Positions 43,711-54,068 of a stretch of DNA of 64,000 bases are shown here, one piece after another. Position numbers and translations under genes: made by a program. The DNA comes from Symbiodinium natans (Eukaryota > Sar > Dinophyceae > Suessiales > Symbiodiniaceae), in assembly GCA_905221605.1 (NCBI GenBank), contig CAJNDS010002075.1:605549-669548 (forward strand). Reading direction: 5' to 3'. The number at the start of each line of letters is the position of its first letter. Position 1 is the first letter of the stretch. The notes below the pieces were generated by a model, which was not told where the DNA came from, made no database searches, and saw only the letters and a list, made by a program, of their open reading frames with translations.

Positions 43711-43870
43711 AAAGCCCCTTAAGTGCCCTAATATGGTTATAAGTACAGTTGTAAGTACAGTTCCTAAACCCTAAACCCTAAACCCTAAACCCTAAACCCT
43801 AAACCCTAAACCCCTCTAAGTACAGTTATAAGTACACTTATAGCTGCCCAATAAGTACCATGACCTCCAC
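43711..43870. mobile_element. MITE family 1 copy split by a telomeric array
   Basis: Family interior (TATGGTTATAAGTACAG) and right end (AATAAGTACCATGACCTCCA) are present. A CCCTAAA array at 43,763-43,817 interrupts it between two copies of AAGTACAGTT (43,753-43,762 and 43,818-43,827). Confidence 0.75.
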
Positions 43871-44259
43871 CTCATGCCTGGCAACCCTAAACCCTAAACC
43901 CTAAACCCTAAACCCTGAACCCTGAACCCTAAACCCTAAACCCTAAACCCCAAGCTGCCTGGCAACTGAAGGGGCTCCTTTGAGCCGGCCTGCGGCAGCA
44001 AGATCTTCATCCCCTTCCCTCGGCACCTCAGCTGCTTGCGAGGAGCTTAAGTTTTAGGGTTTAGGGTCTAGGGTTTAGGGTTTAGGGTTTGGGGTTTAGG
44101 GTTTAGGGTTTAAAGGAGGGTTGAGGGTTTGGGCTTAGGGCTTTGGGGTTTAGGGCTGAGGGCTTAGCCCTTAAGGGCCTAGGGCTGAGGATGTACTAGG
44201 CGGGTTGAGCTGGCGAGGTTCATAAGGGCATGTTTTCCCCCGGGCTTTAAGGGTTTAGG

Positions 44260-44337
44260 GTTTAGGGTTTAGGGTTTAGGGTTTAGGGTTTAGGGTTTAG
44301 GGTTTAGGGTTTAGGGTTTAGGGTTTAGGGTTTAGGG
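44260..44337 (+). repeat. TTTAGGG array
   Basis: About eleven heptamers. Confidence 0.95.
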
Positions 44338-44411
44338 GCTTGAGAAGGTTCGAAGATGACCCAAGAGGCCAAGAAGGTTCCCAGCAGGATTGGTGGTTTT
44401 AGATGGGGGAT

Positions 44412-44535
44412 TCAGCTTTAGGGTTTAGGGTTTAGGGTTTAGGGTTTAGGGTTTAGGGTTTAGGGTTTAGGGTTTAGGGTTTAGGGTTTAGGGTTTAGGG
44501 TTTAGGGTTTAGGGTTTAGGGTTTAGGGTTCAGGG
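44412..44535 (+). repeat. TTTAGGG array
   Basis: About sixteen heptamers. Confidence 0.95.
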
Positions 44536-44597
44536 TTTAGGGCTTCATGATGCTTGCAAGGTCCTAAACCCTCAACCCCCAACCCAACCCCCTCTTG

Positions 44598-44700
44598 AAA
44601 GGGGCGTCAGCTACCGACTGCTTCTTCAAAGAGAGTTGAGGCATTGTGAACTGGGCATACCAGAGGGTCTGCAAGTCTGGGGGTCCGGGAACCCTTCATC
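44598..44700 (-). CDS. Exon-like island, unknown protein
   Basis: Minus-strand frame VPGPPDLQTLWYAQFTMPQL, then SLKKQSVADAPF. Protein-like composition; no family recognised. Confidence 0.4.
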
Positions 44701-44827
44701 CTAAAGGCCCTTGAACCACAGGCTAGGATTTCAAAGTCCTAAGGTTTAGGACTTGGGGGCGGGAATCCTACTTCTTCTTTATTTCTTAAACCCTGAACCC
44801 TGAACCCTAAACCCTAGACCGGCGGAG

Positions 44828-44962
44828 GATTGATTTTGAAAGGTGTAGCGCCGGCTGGCTATTTTGTGCGCAAAGGTGTGGCGAAGCCACTCTTCCCTCG
44901 AAAGTACAAGAAATCGCAGGCAGAGCAGATGTTGTTGAAAAAGGTGCGCTGGGCCATTTTTT
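44828..44962 (+). CDS. Exon-like basic frame, unknown protein
   Basis: Plus-strand frame PAGYFVRKGVAKPLFPRKYK, then KSQAEQMLLKKVRWAIF and stop. A diverged copy of its first part (AAAGGTGTGGCGAAGC...) occurs at 44,963-44,998. Very basic. No family recognised. Confidence 0.35.
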
Positions 44963-45205
44963 AAAGGTGTGGCGAAGCGACTCTTTGCTCGAGAAGTCGT
45001 GCCCGGATTTGTTTTATCCCTGGTTCCCTCCTATGGTCCTCTGGTCCTCTCGTGCTGGGGTTGCCGCCCTTCTGAACCGTACAAGTTTGCGTCCCAAACT
45101 TATGAATCCGGTCCAAACCCCATCACGCGAGCATTGTGCTTGCCAATGGGGGGGCTGCGTCGCCCCCAACCGCCAGAACTTGGGACCCACCCAAACCCTA
45201 AACCC

Positions 45206-45346
45206 TACTTGGAGGCTCATGGAAGTTATTAACCAACTACAACCCACTTATCAGCCCCTTAAGTGCCCTAACATGGTTATAAGTACAATTATAAGTACAG
45301 CTATAATGGGAAAAAATGGTTAATAAGTACCATGAACCTCCAAGTA
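45206..45346. mobile_element. MITE family 1, best-preserved copy (141 bp)
   Basis: Terminal inverted repeats of about 30 bases, starting TACTTGGAGG and ending CCTCCAAGTA; only three mismatches seen. The interior contains GGTTATAAGTACA direct repeats. No coding capacity. Confidence 0.85.
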
Positions 45347-46102
45347 AACCCGACTTCAAGAGATGTGAACTCCAAAATCCCCTCGCGCCAAAATGGTCCG
45401 AGGTTCTTGGAATGGACACTCGAAAAGGGAGGCACCTAGACCCTAAACACCTAGAAAGCCCCGTAAGCCCCAATTCAGCCCCAAACCCACAACCCGAAAG
45501 CGAAAGCCATAAACAGCAAACCCCAAACCCCAAAGCCCAAGGTCCGTCTTGGAGTCTCTCGAAACTGACCGAGGCACAAGTAGTCCCCGCTCTCTGCCTC
45601 CGTCTGAGACCTCTCTATTCCCCCTGCTTGTTAGTAGGGTTGTTTAGGGTTTAGGGTTTAGGGTTTCGGGTTTAGGGTTTAGGGTTTAGGGTTTAGGGTT
45701 TAGGCTTTCGGGTTTAGGGTTTAGGGTTTTAATAGGGAATGAGAAAATGAGAGGCCTTTGGGTTTAGGGTTCTGGGCTTTGGCCTCTAGGGTTTCAAGGT
45801 TTTAGTGGGGGTGTTGCGGGCTGGGGCGGCTTAGCGCAAGCCTTGTTTGTGCTGGGAAGAAACCCTAAACCCTAAACCCTAAACCCTAAACCCCTGTCAT
45901 AGAGCCTCAACTCTGAGCCGCAACCCTGAAACCGCGAAGCCCTGTAACCGTGAAGCCCTGAAGCCCGAAACCCGAAAAACCCAGAAGCCCTAAAGCCCTC
46001 ACGGGCTTGGGGCATAGGGTATGGGGTTTAGGGTTTAGGGTTTAGGGTTTAGGGTTCAGGGTTTAGGGTTTCGGTTTGCGGGTTTAGGCTTTAGGGTCTA
46101 GG

Positions 46103-46209
46103 GTTGGGATGTTCCCCGGTATACTAACAGTTCTTAATTGGGATTCTAACAAGGGGGGGATCTACACTGCCTACTCAGGACTGTTGGAAAAAGGGGAGAA
46201 CATCCCAAC
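46103..46209. mobile_element. MITE family 2, 107-bp copy
   Basis: Ends GTTGGGATGTTCCCC and GGGGAGAACATCCCAAC, with inner inverted ACTAACAGTTC/GGACTGTTGG. Non-coding. Confidence 0.75.
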
Positions 46210-46499
46210 ACTAAGCCTTAAAAGCCTGACCCTTCACCCCTAGCCCTGAAAGCCGAGGAACCCTCGGCCCTAGAAACCCTCAACGAAACCCAAAACCGTA
46301 ACCCTGAACTTTAATTTAATCCTTCAAATCCCCGAATAAAACTCGAACAAAACCCTATAAGACCCTACAAAGCACCAGACAACCCTAACAAACCTCTAAA
46401 ACAATACAAACTATAAGGTCCCTAAATGCCCTAAATCGCGAGAGGGCCTTTTCGTCCATTTGGCCGTGCACCGGAACGAAGCCTTGGTTTAAGAATGTT

Positions 46500-47570
46500 A
46501 GGGTCTGAGGGTTTAGGGAAAAAAGTGTTAGGGTTTAGGGTAGGGTTTAGGGTCTAGGGTCTAGGGTTTAGGGTTTAGGGTTTAGGGTTTAGGGTTTAGG
46601 GTTTAGGGTTTAGGGTTTAGGGTTTAGGGTTTAGGGTTTAGGGTTTAGGGTTTAAGGTCTGGGGTTTGGGGTTTGGGGTTTTGGGTTTGCAAAAACACCC
46701 TCATGTGGGATATCCGACATAAATGTACCACTGCAGCTGCTAAGGATTTCATGATTCGGCTTGAGGTTTGGGGATTAGGGGGGGCCGAAACCCGAACCGA
46801 AACCCTAAACCGATTGTGTTTAGGGCTTCACGTTAAGGGTTTAGGGTTTAAACACTAAGCCCAGGTAAGGCTTATGGGGCATTTACAGGGTTTAGCGCTT
46901 TTCGGGTTTAGGGTTTAGGGTTTAGGGTTTAGGGTTTAGGGTTTAGGGTTTAGGGTTTAGGGTTTAGGGTTGTGAGGCTTATCGGTTTTTTAAGTTTATG
47001 GGGATTGGCGCCTAAACCCCATAGACTGCTTACGGTGTTGGTAGGGTTCGAAAATTCCCGGGGCTTATAAGGATTGCGGGAGCTTGTAGGCTTGTAGGGC
47101 TTGTAGGGCTTACGGGGCATTTAGCGCTTGTCCGTTTACGGGTTTGGGTTTAGGGTTTACGGGGCTTCTGGGGCGTGAAAGATTTGAGCTTCAGGTGCGG
47201 AGCTTTAGGGTTTAGGGTTTAGGGCTTAGGGTTTAGGGTTAGGGTTTAGGGTTTAGGGTTTAAGGTTTAGGGTTGAGGGCCTTCTATGGCGGCGTGTTCT
47301 CAACGAAAGGCCCCCCGTTACACCGCGAAACCTAACCCGAAAGACGTGTCTAAACCCAGAACCCGAAGCCTACAACAAAACTCGCAACTGTAAACCCTAA
47401 ACCCTAAACACCCTGAAAGCCCTAAACCCCAAACCCTAAACGTCCTAAACCCCAAAACCCAAAACCCTAAACCCTAAACCCTAAGCCCTAAACCCCAAAC
47501 CCTAAACCCTAAACCCGACCCTAAACCCCCTGAAAACCCTAAACCCTAAACCCTAAACCCCAAACCTCGG
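46500..47570. repeat. Telomeric mosaic, no gene
   Basis: TTTAGGG array at 46,565-46,655, others at 46,908-46,975 and 47,210-47,275, then CCCTAAA-type sequence to 47,570. Frames here are repeat translations. Confidence 0.7.
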
Positions 47571-47574
47571 CCTA

Positions 47575-47668
47575 CGGCAACCCAGCCGCAGAGGCATCGG
47601 AGTTCCCGGAAGTGCAGAGCTCTTCGCCTTCCAAGGGGGCCAAAGTTTGGGATACAGCCTCTGGGTTT
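47575..47668 (+). CDS. Exon-like island, unknown protein
   Basis: Plus-strand frame SAYGNPAAEASEFPEVQSSS, then PSKGAKVWDTASG. Ser/Pro-rich, clean frame. Possibly one gene with the plus islands at 47.74, 48.29 and 48.40 kb. Confidence 0.45.
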
Positions 47669-47737
47669 AGGGTTTAGGGTTTAGGGTTTAGGGTTTAGGG
47701 TTTAGGGTTTAGGGTTTAGGGTTTAGGGTTTAGGGTT

Positions 47738-47892
47738 TTGGCGCCGTCTCCAGAAGAGATTCTCGCAGCTCCCGCGGGCTATACGTGGGCACTTATCTTG
47801 TGGGGAGGTGTGGCTCGGCAGCCAGTGCGCAGGATAATGTCGCTTAGTCATTACCTCTCATCCAGTAGGGGAATTGCATGCCTCTACGTCTG
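47738..47892 (+). CDS. Exon-like island, unknown protein
   Basis: Plus-strand frame of about 52 codons: PSPEEILAAPAGYTWALILW, then GGVARQPVRRIMSLSHYL. Abuts telomeric arrays on both sides. A hydrophobic stretch (YTWALILWGGVA) could be membrane-associated. No family recognised. Confidence 0.4.
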
Positions 47893-48289
47893 CAGGGTTT
47901 AGGGTTTAGGGTTTAGGGTTTAGGGTTTAGGGTATAGGGTTTTAGGGTTTTAGGGTTTAGGGCTTAGGGCTTAGGGTTTAGGGTTTAGGGTTTAGGGTTT
48001 AGGGTTTAGGGTGTAGGGTGTAGGGTTTCGGACTTTGGTGTTTAAGGTTTAGAGCTTAGGGTTTGGGGTTCAAGGCTTAGGGTTTAGGGCTTAGGGTCGT
48101 TTTAGGGTTGCGTTTAGGGTTTAGGGTTTAGGGCTTAGGGTTTAGGGCTTTTAGGGTACAATATACTCCCAATGAGGGCTGCCTGTATTTAAGGTGTTCT
48201 TCTACACCTTTTTGGGTTCAAGGTGCAGGCCCTTGAGGTGTAGATAGGTTTAGGGTTTATGATTAGATCTTTAGGTCTTGGGGACTTGG

Positions 48290-48360
48290 GCAAAAGCGAT
48301 AAGAAGATACTCCAATGGCCACACCGAGAAGAAAGGGGTAAACCTCGAATGGAGACCTCG
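48290..48360 (+). CDS. Exon-like island, unknown protein
   Basis: Plus-strand frame GKSDKKILQWPHREERGKPR. Basic. No family recognised. Confidence 0.3.
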
Positions 48361-48394
48361 AGAGATTTTAAGGTTTAGGGTTTAAACACATCCC

Positions 48395-48488
48395 CCCACG
48401 TGAGAGCCTGTGAACCTCTGCGAGGGTCAGCATATAAAAGCTACCTGAGCCCTGCCATTGCCTGCATTTGCATCCCTGTCAAGCAAGC
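48395..48488 (+). CDS. Exon-like island, unknown protein
   Basis: Plus-strand frame HVRACEPLRGSAYKSYLSPA, then IACICIPVKQAL. No family recognised. Confidence 0.3.
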
Positions 48489-48845
48489 GCTTGAACCGTC
48501 AACTCTGAACCCCCTAGACCCTTCAACCCGTCAACCCTAGACCCTAAACCCTAAACCCTGAAAACCTTAAGCCCTGAAACCCTAGATCCCGAGCCCCTAA
48601 ACCCAACCTGAGTTGAGGGCTTCTGATCCAGAAAACCCTTAACCCTAAGCCCTAAAGCCCTCAACCCCTAAATCTGAACCCCGCAACCCCTGAACCTGAA
48701 ACCAGAAACCAAAAACCTCAAAAACCCTAAACCCTAAACCACAAACCCTGACCTGATTCTTCCAGGCTTCGGGTTTGGGAGTTTGAGGTTTGGGAGCTTC
48801 AGGTTTAAGAGTTTGGGGGGTTTGGGGGTTCAAGAGCAGCTAGTA

Positions 48846-48874
48846 GAGTGGAGTGGAGTGGAGTGGAGTGGAAT
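48846..48874 (+). repeat. (GAGTG)n microsatellite
   Basis: About five to six pentamers. Confidence 0.85.
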
Positions 48875-49217
48875 GAACCGAGGCACGAGCCTGGCCTAAC
48901 AAGGACGCCGCTTCCGGCCCCAAGGCTTAAAGTGACAGCCCACGACAGCAACACACCAACCAAAGCAAGACAACAACAGCAACACAACGCGCGACGACGA
49001 GTGCAGGGGATCCGACCCAGGCATTCCCCGATGTCTGAACCATGAGCAAGCAAAGAGAGCAGCTAGTACATGTCTCCAGCCCCTACACCCCAACACCCTG
49101 ACACCCTGAAAACCCCAAACCCTCAACCCCAAAGGCCGAACCGAACCCCAAACCCTAAACCCAAAATCGCCTTCACCCTTGATGCCCTAAACCCTAAACC
49201 CTAAACCCTAAACCCCC

Positions 49218-49318
49218 CCAAAAGGCGCCTTCGCCCTGGTAGCTTCTCAGCCGGCCCAGGCCCACTTCCGAGTCGCACTCCGCATCCTCCAGCGCGGCAA
49301 GGTCCTTCTGAGGGGATG
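49218..49318 (-). CDS. Exon-like island, unknown protein
   Basis: Minus-strand frame TSPQKDLAALEDAECDSEVG, then LGRLRSYQGEGAF. Acidic, clean frame. No family recognised. Confidence 0.45.
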
Positions 49319-49841
49319 TTTTGTTTTCAGGGTTTAGGGTTTAGGGTTTAGGGGTTTAGGGGTTTAAGGTTTAGGGTTTAGGGTTCAGGGTTTAGGGTTT
49401 AGGGTTTAGGGTTAGGGTTTAGGGTTTGGGGTTTAGGATTTGCGGTTTGGGGTTTAGGGCTTAGGGCTTAGGGTTTAGGGCTTAGGGTTTAGGGTTTAGG
49501 GCTTAGGGCTTAGGGTTTAGGGTGTTAGGGTGTTAGGGTGTTAGGGTTTGGGGTTTGGGGTTTGGGGTTTAGGGTTTAGGGTTTGGGGTTTGGGGTTTAG
49601 GGTTTAGAGTTTAGGGCTTAGGGTTTAGGGCTTAGGGTTTGGGGTTTAGGGTTTAGGGCTTAGGGTTTAGGGTGCTAGGGTGTTAGGGTTTAGGGTTTTA
49701 GGGTTGCGGAGAGAGGGGAAAAAAGCGGATGGAGGGTTTAGACCCTAAGGGAAGCGGACCCCAAACACAACTCAGAGCTTAGATGGAGGGCTTCTTGTTT
49801 CTTCTTTTTCTGGGGATTCAGGGAAAGAGTGAGAAACCACC

Positions 49842-49930
49842 AGGGTTTAGGGTTTAGGGTTTAGGGTTTAGGGTTTAGGGTTTAGGGTTTAGGGTTTAGG
49901 GTTTAGGGTTTAGGGTTTAGGGTTTAGGGT
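49842..49930 (+). repeat. TTTAGGG array
   Basis: About twelve heptamers. Confidence 0.95.
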
Positions 49931-49940
49931 TGGCTCAAAA

Positions 49941-50045
49941 TCCCTCCACTGACTACATGTATAGGGTTCTTAAGGGAGAGAGGTTCAAGGGGGTCCCCAC
50001 TGCTCCCTAAGACTCCTTCAGCTTTTCTAGGGCTCCCAAGTGAAC
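49941..50045. mobile_element. MITE family 3, partial copy
   Basis: CCCTCCACTGACTACATGTA, GGGTTCTTAAGGGAGAG and CTCCTTCAGCTT match the reverse complement of 51,568-51,735, including flanking sequence. Confidence 0.7.
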
Positions 50046-50169
50046 TTTATTACAAACCCCTAAACCAGTAAACCCCCTAAACCCCTGCACCCCCCAAGTC
50101 CCTGAACCCCAAACCCGACAAAGCCCTTCAACCCGCAGAGCTTCCACCATGGCGGTCAAAGGGCTCAGG

Positions 50170-50356
50170 GCGGGTTTAGGGTTTAGGGTTTAGGGTTTTG
50201 GGTTTTGGGTTTAAGGTTTAGGGTTTAGGGTTTAGGGTTTAGGGTTTAGGGTTCAGGGTTCAGGGTTTAGGGTTTAGGGTTTAGGGTTTAGGGTTTAGGG
50301 TTTAGGGTTTAGGGTTTAGGGTTTAGGGTTTAGGGTTTAGGGTTTAGGGTTTAGGG
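50170..50356 (+). repeat. TTTAGGG array
   Basis: About 25 heptamers with a few variants. Confidence 0.95.
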
Positions 50357-50944
50357 ACCATAAGCCATCAAAACCCGAAAGGCCCTAAACCCTGTCTGCT
50401 GCAACTGAGGAATCACCCTGAAAGCCTCAACCCTAAACCCTAAACCCTAAACCCTAAACCCGAAACCCTAAGCCCCACGGCCTGCCTATACCATCGAAAA
50501 AAACTAAAGCCCTAAACCGGCTTGCCTTCGCGAGGTGGAGGTACTTGGGCACGGATTTCCGGGAAACTGCCAAAGAACCTCGGCCAAAGGGGTTCCCACG
50601 CTACCCCCACCCTGTCCAAGGGTTTTCAGGGCTTTTGGGGCGTTAAGGGTTTAGAAGCTTTTTAAGGCCATTAGGGTTCTCAGGGCGTTTCGGGTTCTCA
50701 GGGTTTTGAGTTGCTGTAAGGTATTCAAGGTTTTTAGGCCTGAGGGTTTTGACTTTAGGTTCTGGTGCTGGTTCTCAGGCGTTCCGAACTCTGCAAAGGT
50801 GATCTGCCACAGTACACATACGTGGCTGAAGAATGATACCCCTAAGAGTTTAGGGTTTAGGGCGTAGAGTTTAGGGAACCCTAAACCCTAAACCCTAAAC
50901 CCTAAACCCTAAACCCTAAACCCTAAACCCTAAACCCCAGCTTC

Positions 50945-51045
50945 CTTGACATGAGAACTTGAGCTGAGTTAACTCTTCTTGCTTCTGGAAAGCAGAAATA
51001 AGTTGGACTCAGGGCCTGAATGAAAGCAGTGTCCAGCGCAGCCCC
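50945..51045 (-). CDS. Exon-like island, unknown protein
   Basis: Minus-strand frame AALDTAFIQALSPTYFCFPE, then ARRVNSAQVLMSRK. No family recognised. Confidence 0.3.
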
Positions 51046-51441
51046 TAAACCCTAAACCCCAAACCCTAACCCTAAACCCTAAACCCTAAACCCTACAGCC
51101 TAAACCCTAAACCCTAAACCCTAAACCGTAAACCCTAAACCCTAAACCCTACAGACCTTAAACCTGCAACCCTAAGCTCTCTGGACCCTAAACCCTGCAA
51201 CCTTAGACCCTACAAATCTCCAAAATCCTGCAGCCCTCAAAGCCTGCAGTTGTGAAGCCTGCGACTTTGCCACCTGCCACCCCAAAACGCTAAACCCTAA
51301 ACCCTAAACCTTAGAACCCTAAACCCTAAACCCTCAACCCTAAACCCTAAACCCTAAACCTTAGAACCCTACAGCTGTGCAGCCATAAGCCCTGAGCCCT
51401 ATGGCAGCCATGGTTAAAGCTCTACAAGTTTAAGGGCTTTC

Positions 51442-51526
51442 TAGGGTTTAGGGTTTAGGGTTTAGGGTTTAGGGTTTAGGGTTTAGGGTTTAGGGTTTAG
51501 GGTTTAGGGTTTAGGGTTTAGGGTTC
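51442..51526 (+). repeat. TTTAGGG array
   Basis: About twelve heptamers; the last long telomeric array before the telomere-poor region. Confidence 0.95.
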
Positions 51527-51567
51527 AGGGGCTTGGGGGGTTCAGGGGTTTAAGGGGCTTGGGGTTT

Positions 51568-51713
51568 GTAATAGAGTTCTTAAGGGAGGGGGGGCTTCAT
51601 GGGGGATAGGTAACTAGGGAGCCCTAGGGAAGCTGAAGGAGTCTGAGGGACTAGTGGGGAGCATAGGGGTCAGGTACCCCCCCTTGAACCCCTCTCCCTT
51701 AAGAACCCTATAC
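51568..51713. mobile_element. MITE family 3, full copy (146 bp)
   Basis: Imperfect terminal inverted repeats: GTAATAGAGTTCTTAAGGGA on the left and TCCCTTAAGAACCCTATAC on the right. No coding capacity. Confidence 0.75.
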
Positions 51714-51739
51714 ATGTAGTCAGTGGAGGGGTCTTGAAT

Positions 51740-52640
51740 AGGGCTTGCCCTAAACCTTAAACCCTAAACCCTAAAGCCTGGGGTTTGGGGTTCAGGGGTG
51801 TAGGGCGGCCAAGATCTGTTAGGTAGCAGGTCTCATCCTGAGCAGCGATGTAAGGAAGGAGGAGACAAAGCCTCTCTGGCGCGACGCAGGAGCGCACAAG
51901 AAGTCTTTTGGGTCTTCGGACTGCGGAAACCCTGACACTCAGAAGACCCTTGAGCCCTAGAGCACTGAAACCCCAAACGCTGACACCCCAAACCCGCAAA
52001 CCCAACCCTGACACCTAGAGGCTCAACACTTGCGAATAAACGTTTCAGCACTTGAGCTAAACCCTGAAGCCTACGTAAAAACAAACACTGGTTGAGGGTC
52101 TCAGGGCTCATGATTCAAGGGGCCACGCAAAGGTTTGGATGAGTTTCCTTTCTTGTTCAGTGCTCCCTGGGATTGAGGCTTCAGTGACAGGGTCGAAGGT
52201 GTGGGGCTTAGCGGTTAAGGCTCATATAGAGGTAATTAGAACAGGGTTTTGGGGGTTCTTATAAATTTTTACACAGGGACCACAAAAGGAATACTATTAG
52301 GAATCATTCCGACCCCTATTTTACCTGATCTGACCTGGGGGTTCAAAGGTTTTGGGTCTCCTTGGTCGCAGCCTTGAGCGCAGGGCTTTTAAGGGTTTGG
52401 GGCTTTCAAGGTTCAGGTTCACGCCTCAAATCTGAACCCTAAACCCTAAACCCCTGAAGGTTTCACTTTTGGGATGTTTGCTACATGCAACTTTCTGGGC
52501 TATTGTTAAGCCCTAAACCAACCAAACCAACCCTACACAACAGCAACCCGTGGCATCTACAGGTCTCTACAGGGCATAAGGGTTTTAACATTTCAAACGG
52601 GCTCAAGGGAAAGCTCTTTGTGGCAGGTCAGGGCTAGAGG
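51740..52640. other. Transition zone, no gene assigned
   Basis: Only short CCCTAAA remnants (51,750-51,770; 52,435-52,455). Two overlapping minus frames (51,757-52,111) are open but unrecognised. The rest is unique and non-coding to my eye. Confidence 0.5.
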
Positions 52641-53039
52641 CTTAGATCTACGTACCGATTATCCAGCCAAAGCGCAATATGTAGGAGCGGTTCATTGTTT
52701 GCCAGGATATCTCACCCTGGCTATGCTGTCTACAGTTCCCAAAGAGCCATAAACACAACGCAATCGGCAGTTTGCAAAAGAAAGATAATGGTTTGGGAAA
52801 TGGGAGCTCTACCTGGCAAAGGACAAAACTTGTGAAAAAAGGATAAACATTTTGTAGCACTGCTTCCTTTCGAGCGTTGCGTAGCATGCACCCGGAACGC
52901 AGAGACACAAACACGGAGATCATCAAATCTTTCTTCCGAGCAAGAGTGCGGCAGGGCCGCGTGCGCCACGCGAAACTCCGGCCGCCCAACGGGACGCATG
53001 GAGGCTCCAATTGGACTTGAAGCGCTATTTTCCCTTGGG

Positions 53040-53155
53040 GGCCCGCGGTCTGCTTGTGCGTGGCATCCAAGACTGAAGACTTCTTCTGAACGGGGCATCG
53101 GCACATCCCCCAATGGCGCAGACGTGGGCGAACTTGCACTCCTTCACTTCGCACT
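53040..53155 (-). CDS. Exon-like CCCH zinc-finger-type fragment
   Basis: In one minus-strand frame the island reads CEVKECKFAHVCAIGGCADA, with Cys-x4-Cys-x3-His-x-Cys spacing resembling CCCH zinc fingers, and then a basic tail ending in TAG at about 53,030. An acceptor-like GACAG precedes it at about 53,156. The overlapping 183-codon frame (52,648-53,199) is in a different register and less convincing. Such fingers bind RNA or occur in retroelement Gag proteins; which applies here is unknown. Confidence 0.35.
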
Positions 53156-53687
53156 GTCCTGTTTACTGCAGCAAATGGGCTGTTGTTTATAGGCTCCAAC
53201 CCAGTTGTGGGAAAGTTTGTGACCTCGTTTTCCTCATCCCCTTCCCCTTGTAAGGCGGGCTCTCTTGACCATTGTCAGGCTTCGGCAGAAGGAATGACAG
53301 TAGTTCATGCAATGCGTCGTCGAAGCGTGATTCTTGGGATAGCTCCGCACGATGTCGCAGCAAATCGTGGGGAGGACCAGGCTCATCCCGCAATCATGAA
53401 TGGGAGAGGCTGCGTTGAGTGGGCGGATTTTGTTTATGAAACGAGCTTGGCAAGCTTCTGACCAACTCGAAAGGCGGCAAGTCCATGCACCAGCGCGAGG
53501 GCAGCACCGCCCCACGTGGGAATCGGAGCAGTGGCTGCACCCCGGCACCTATGGGGGCGAGTAGGAAGACCGGCCGCCTCCGGTCACCTTGCCTCCCGCC
53601 AACCGCAGAAGCTGAAGGTACTGGACCGCATGCACGGATCGCCCACTTCGGCATGATCCCAGCTTTTGTTGTATTCTAGCCACTCAC

Positions 53688-53910
53688 TGCGTACTCATCG
53701 TAAGCTCTGTGAATCGACATGACATTCATTCCGAGCTGACAATGCTCTTTTGTGGCGTAGGACACACGAGCAATGTAAGGTCCACATGTGTGTGAATACA
53801 AACAAGAAACAACCACGATCAGCATGACGAAGAACCAACCGTAACGGGTCCCACACGCGATAAACATGCAATACGCCATGCAAGCTGGTTTGGTGGAACC
53901 ACCGTACCTG
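53688..53910 (-). CDS. Exon-like island with membrane segment
   Basis: Minus-strand frame from about 53,910 (acceptor-like ACACAG) through GWFFVMLIVVVSCLYSH, a single predicted transmembrane helix, to MSIHRAYDEYA and a consensus donor GCA|GTGAGT at 53,687-53,686. Cysteines on both sides of the helix. Probably one exon of a membrane protein; family not recognised. Confidence 0.45.
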
Positions 53911-54068
53911 TGTATGGTATGCTTAACTGTCCCGGCATTGTTCTAACCTCTAAACACATTCGACCCTTCAGTCACTTTTCCTGGGAACCACTTGCAGGCA
54001 TCGGGTGGTCCCTTGAGCCTAATACGGCAGCAAGTGAATACACTCGCTATACACAGGTAAAACGGGGA

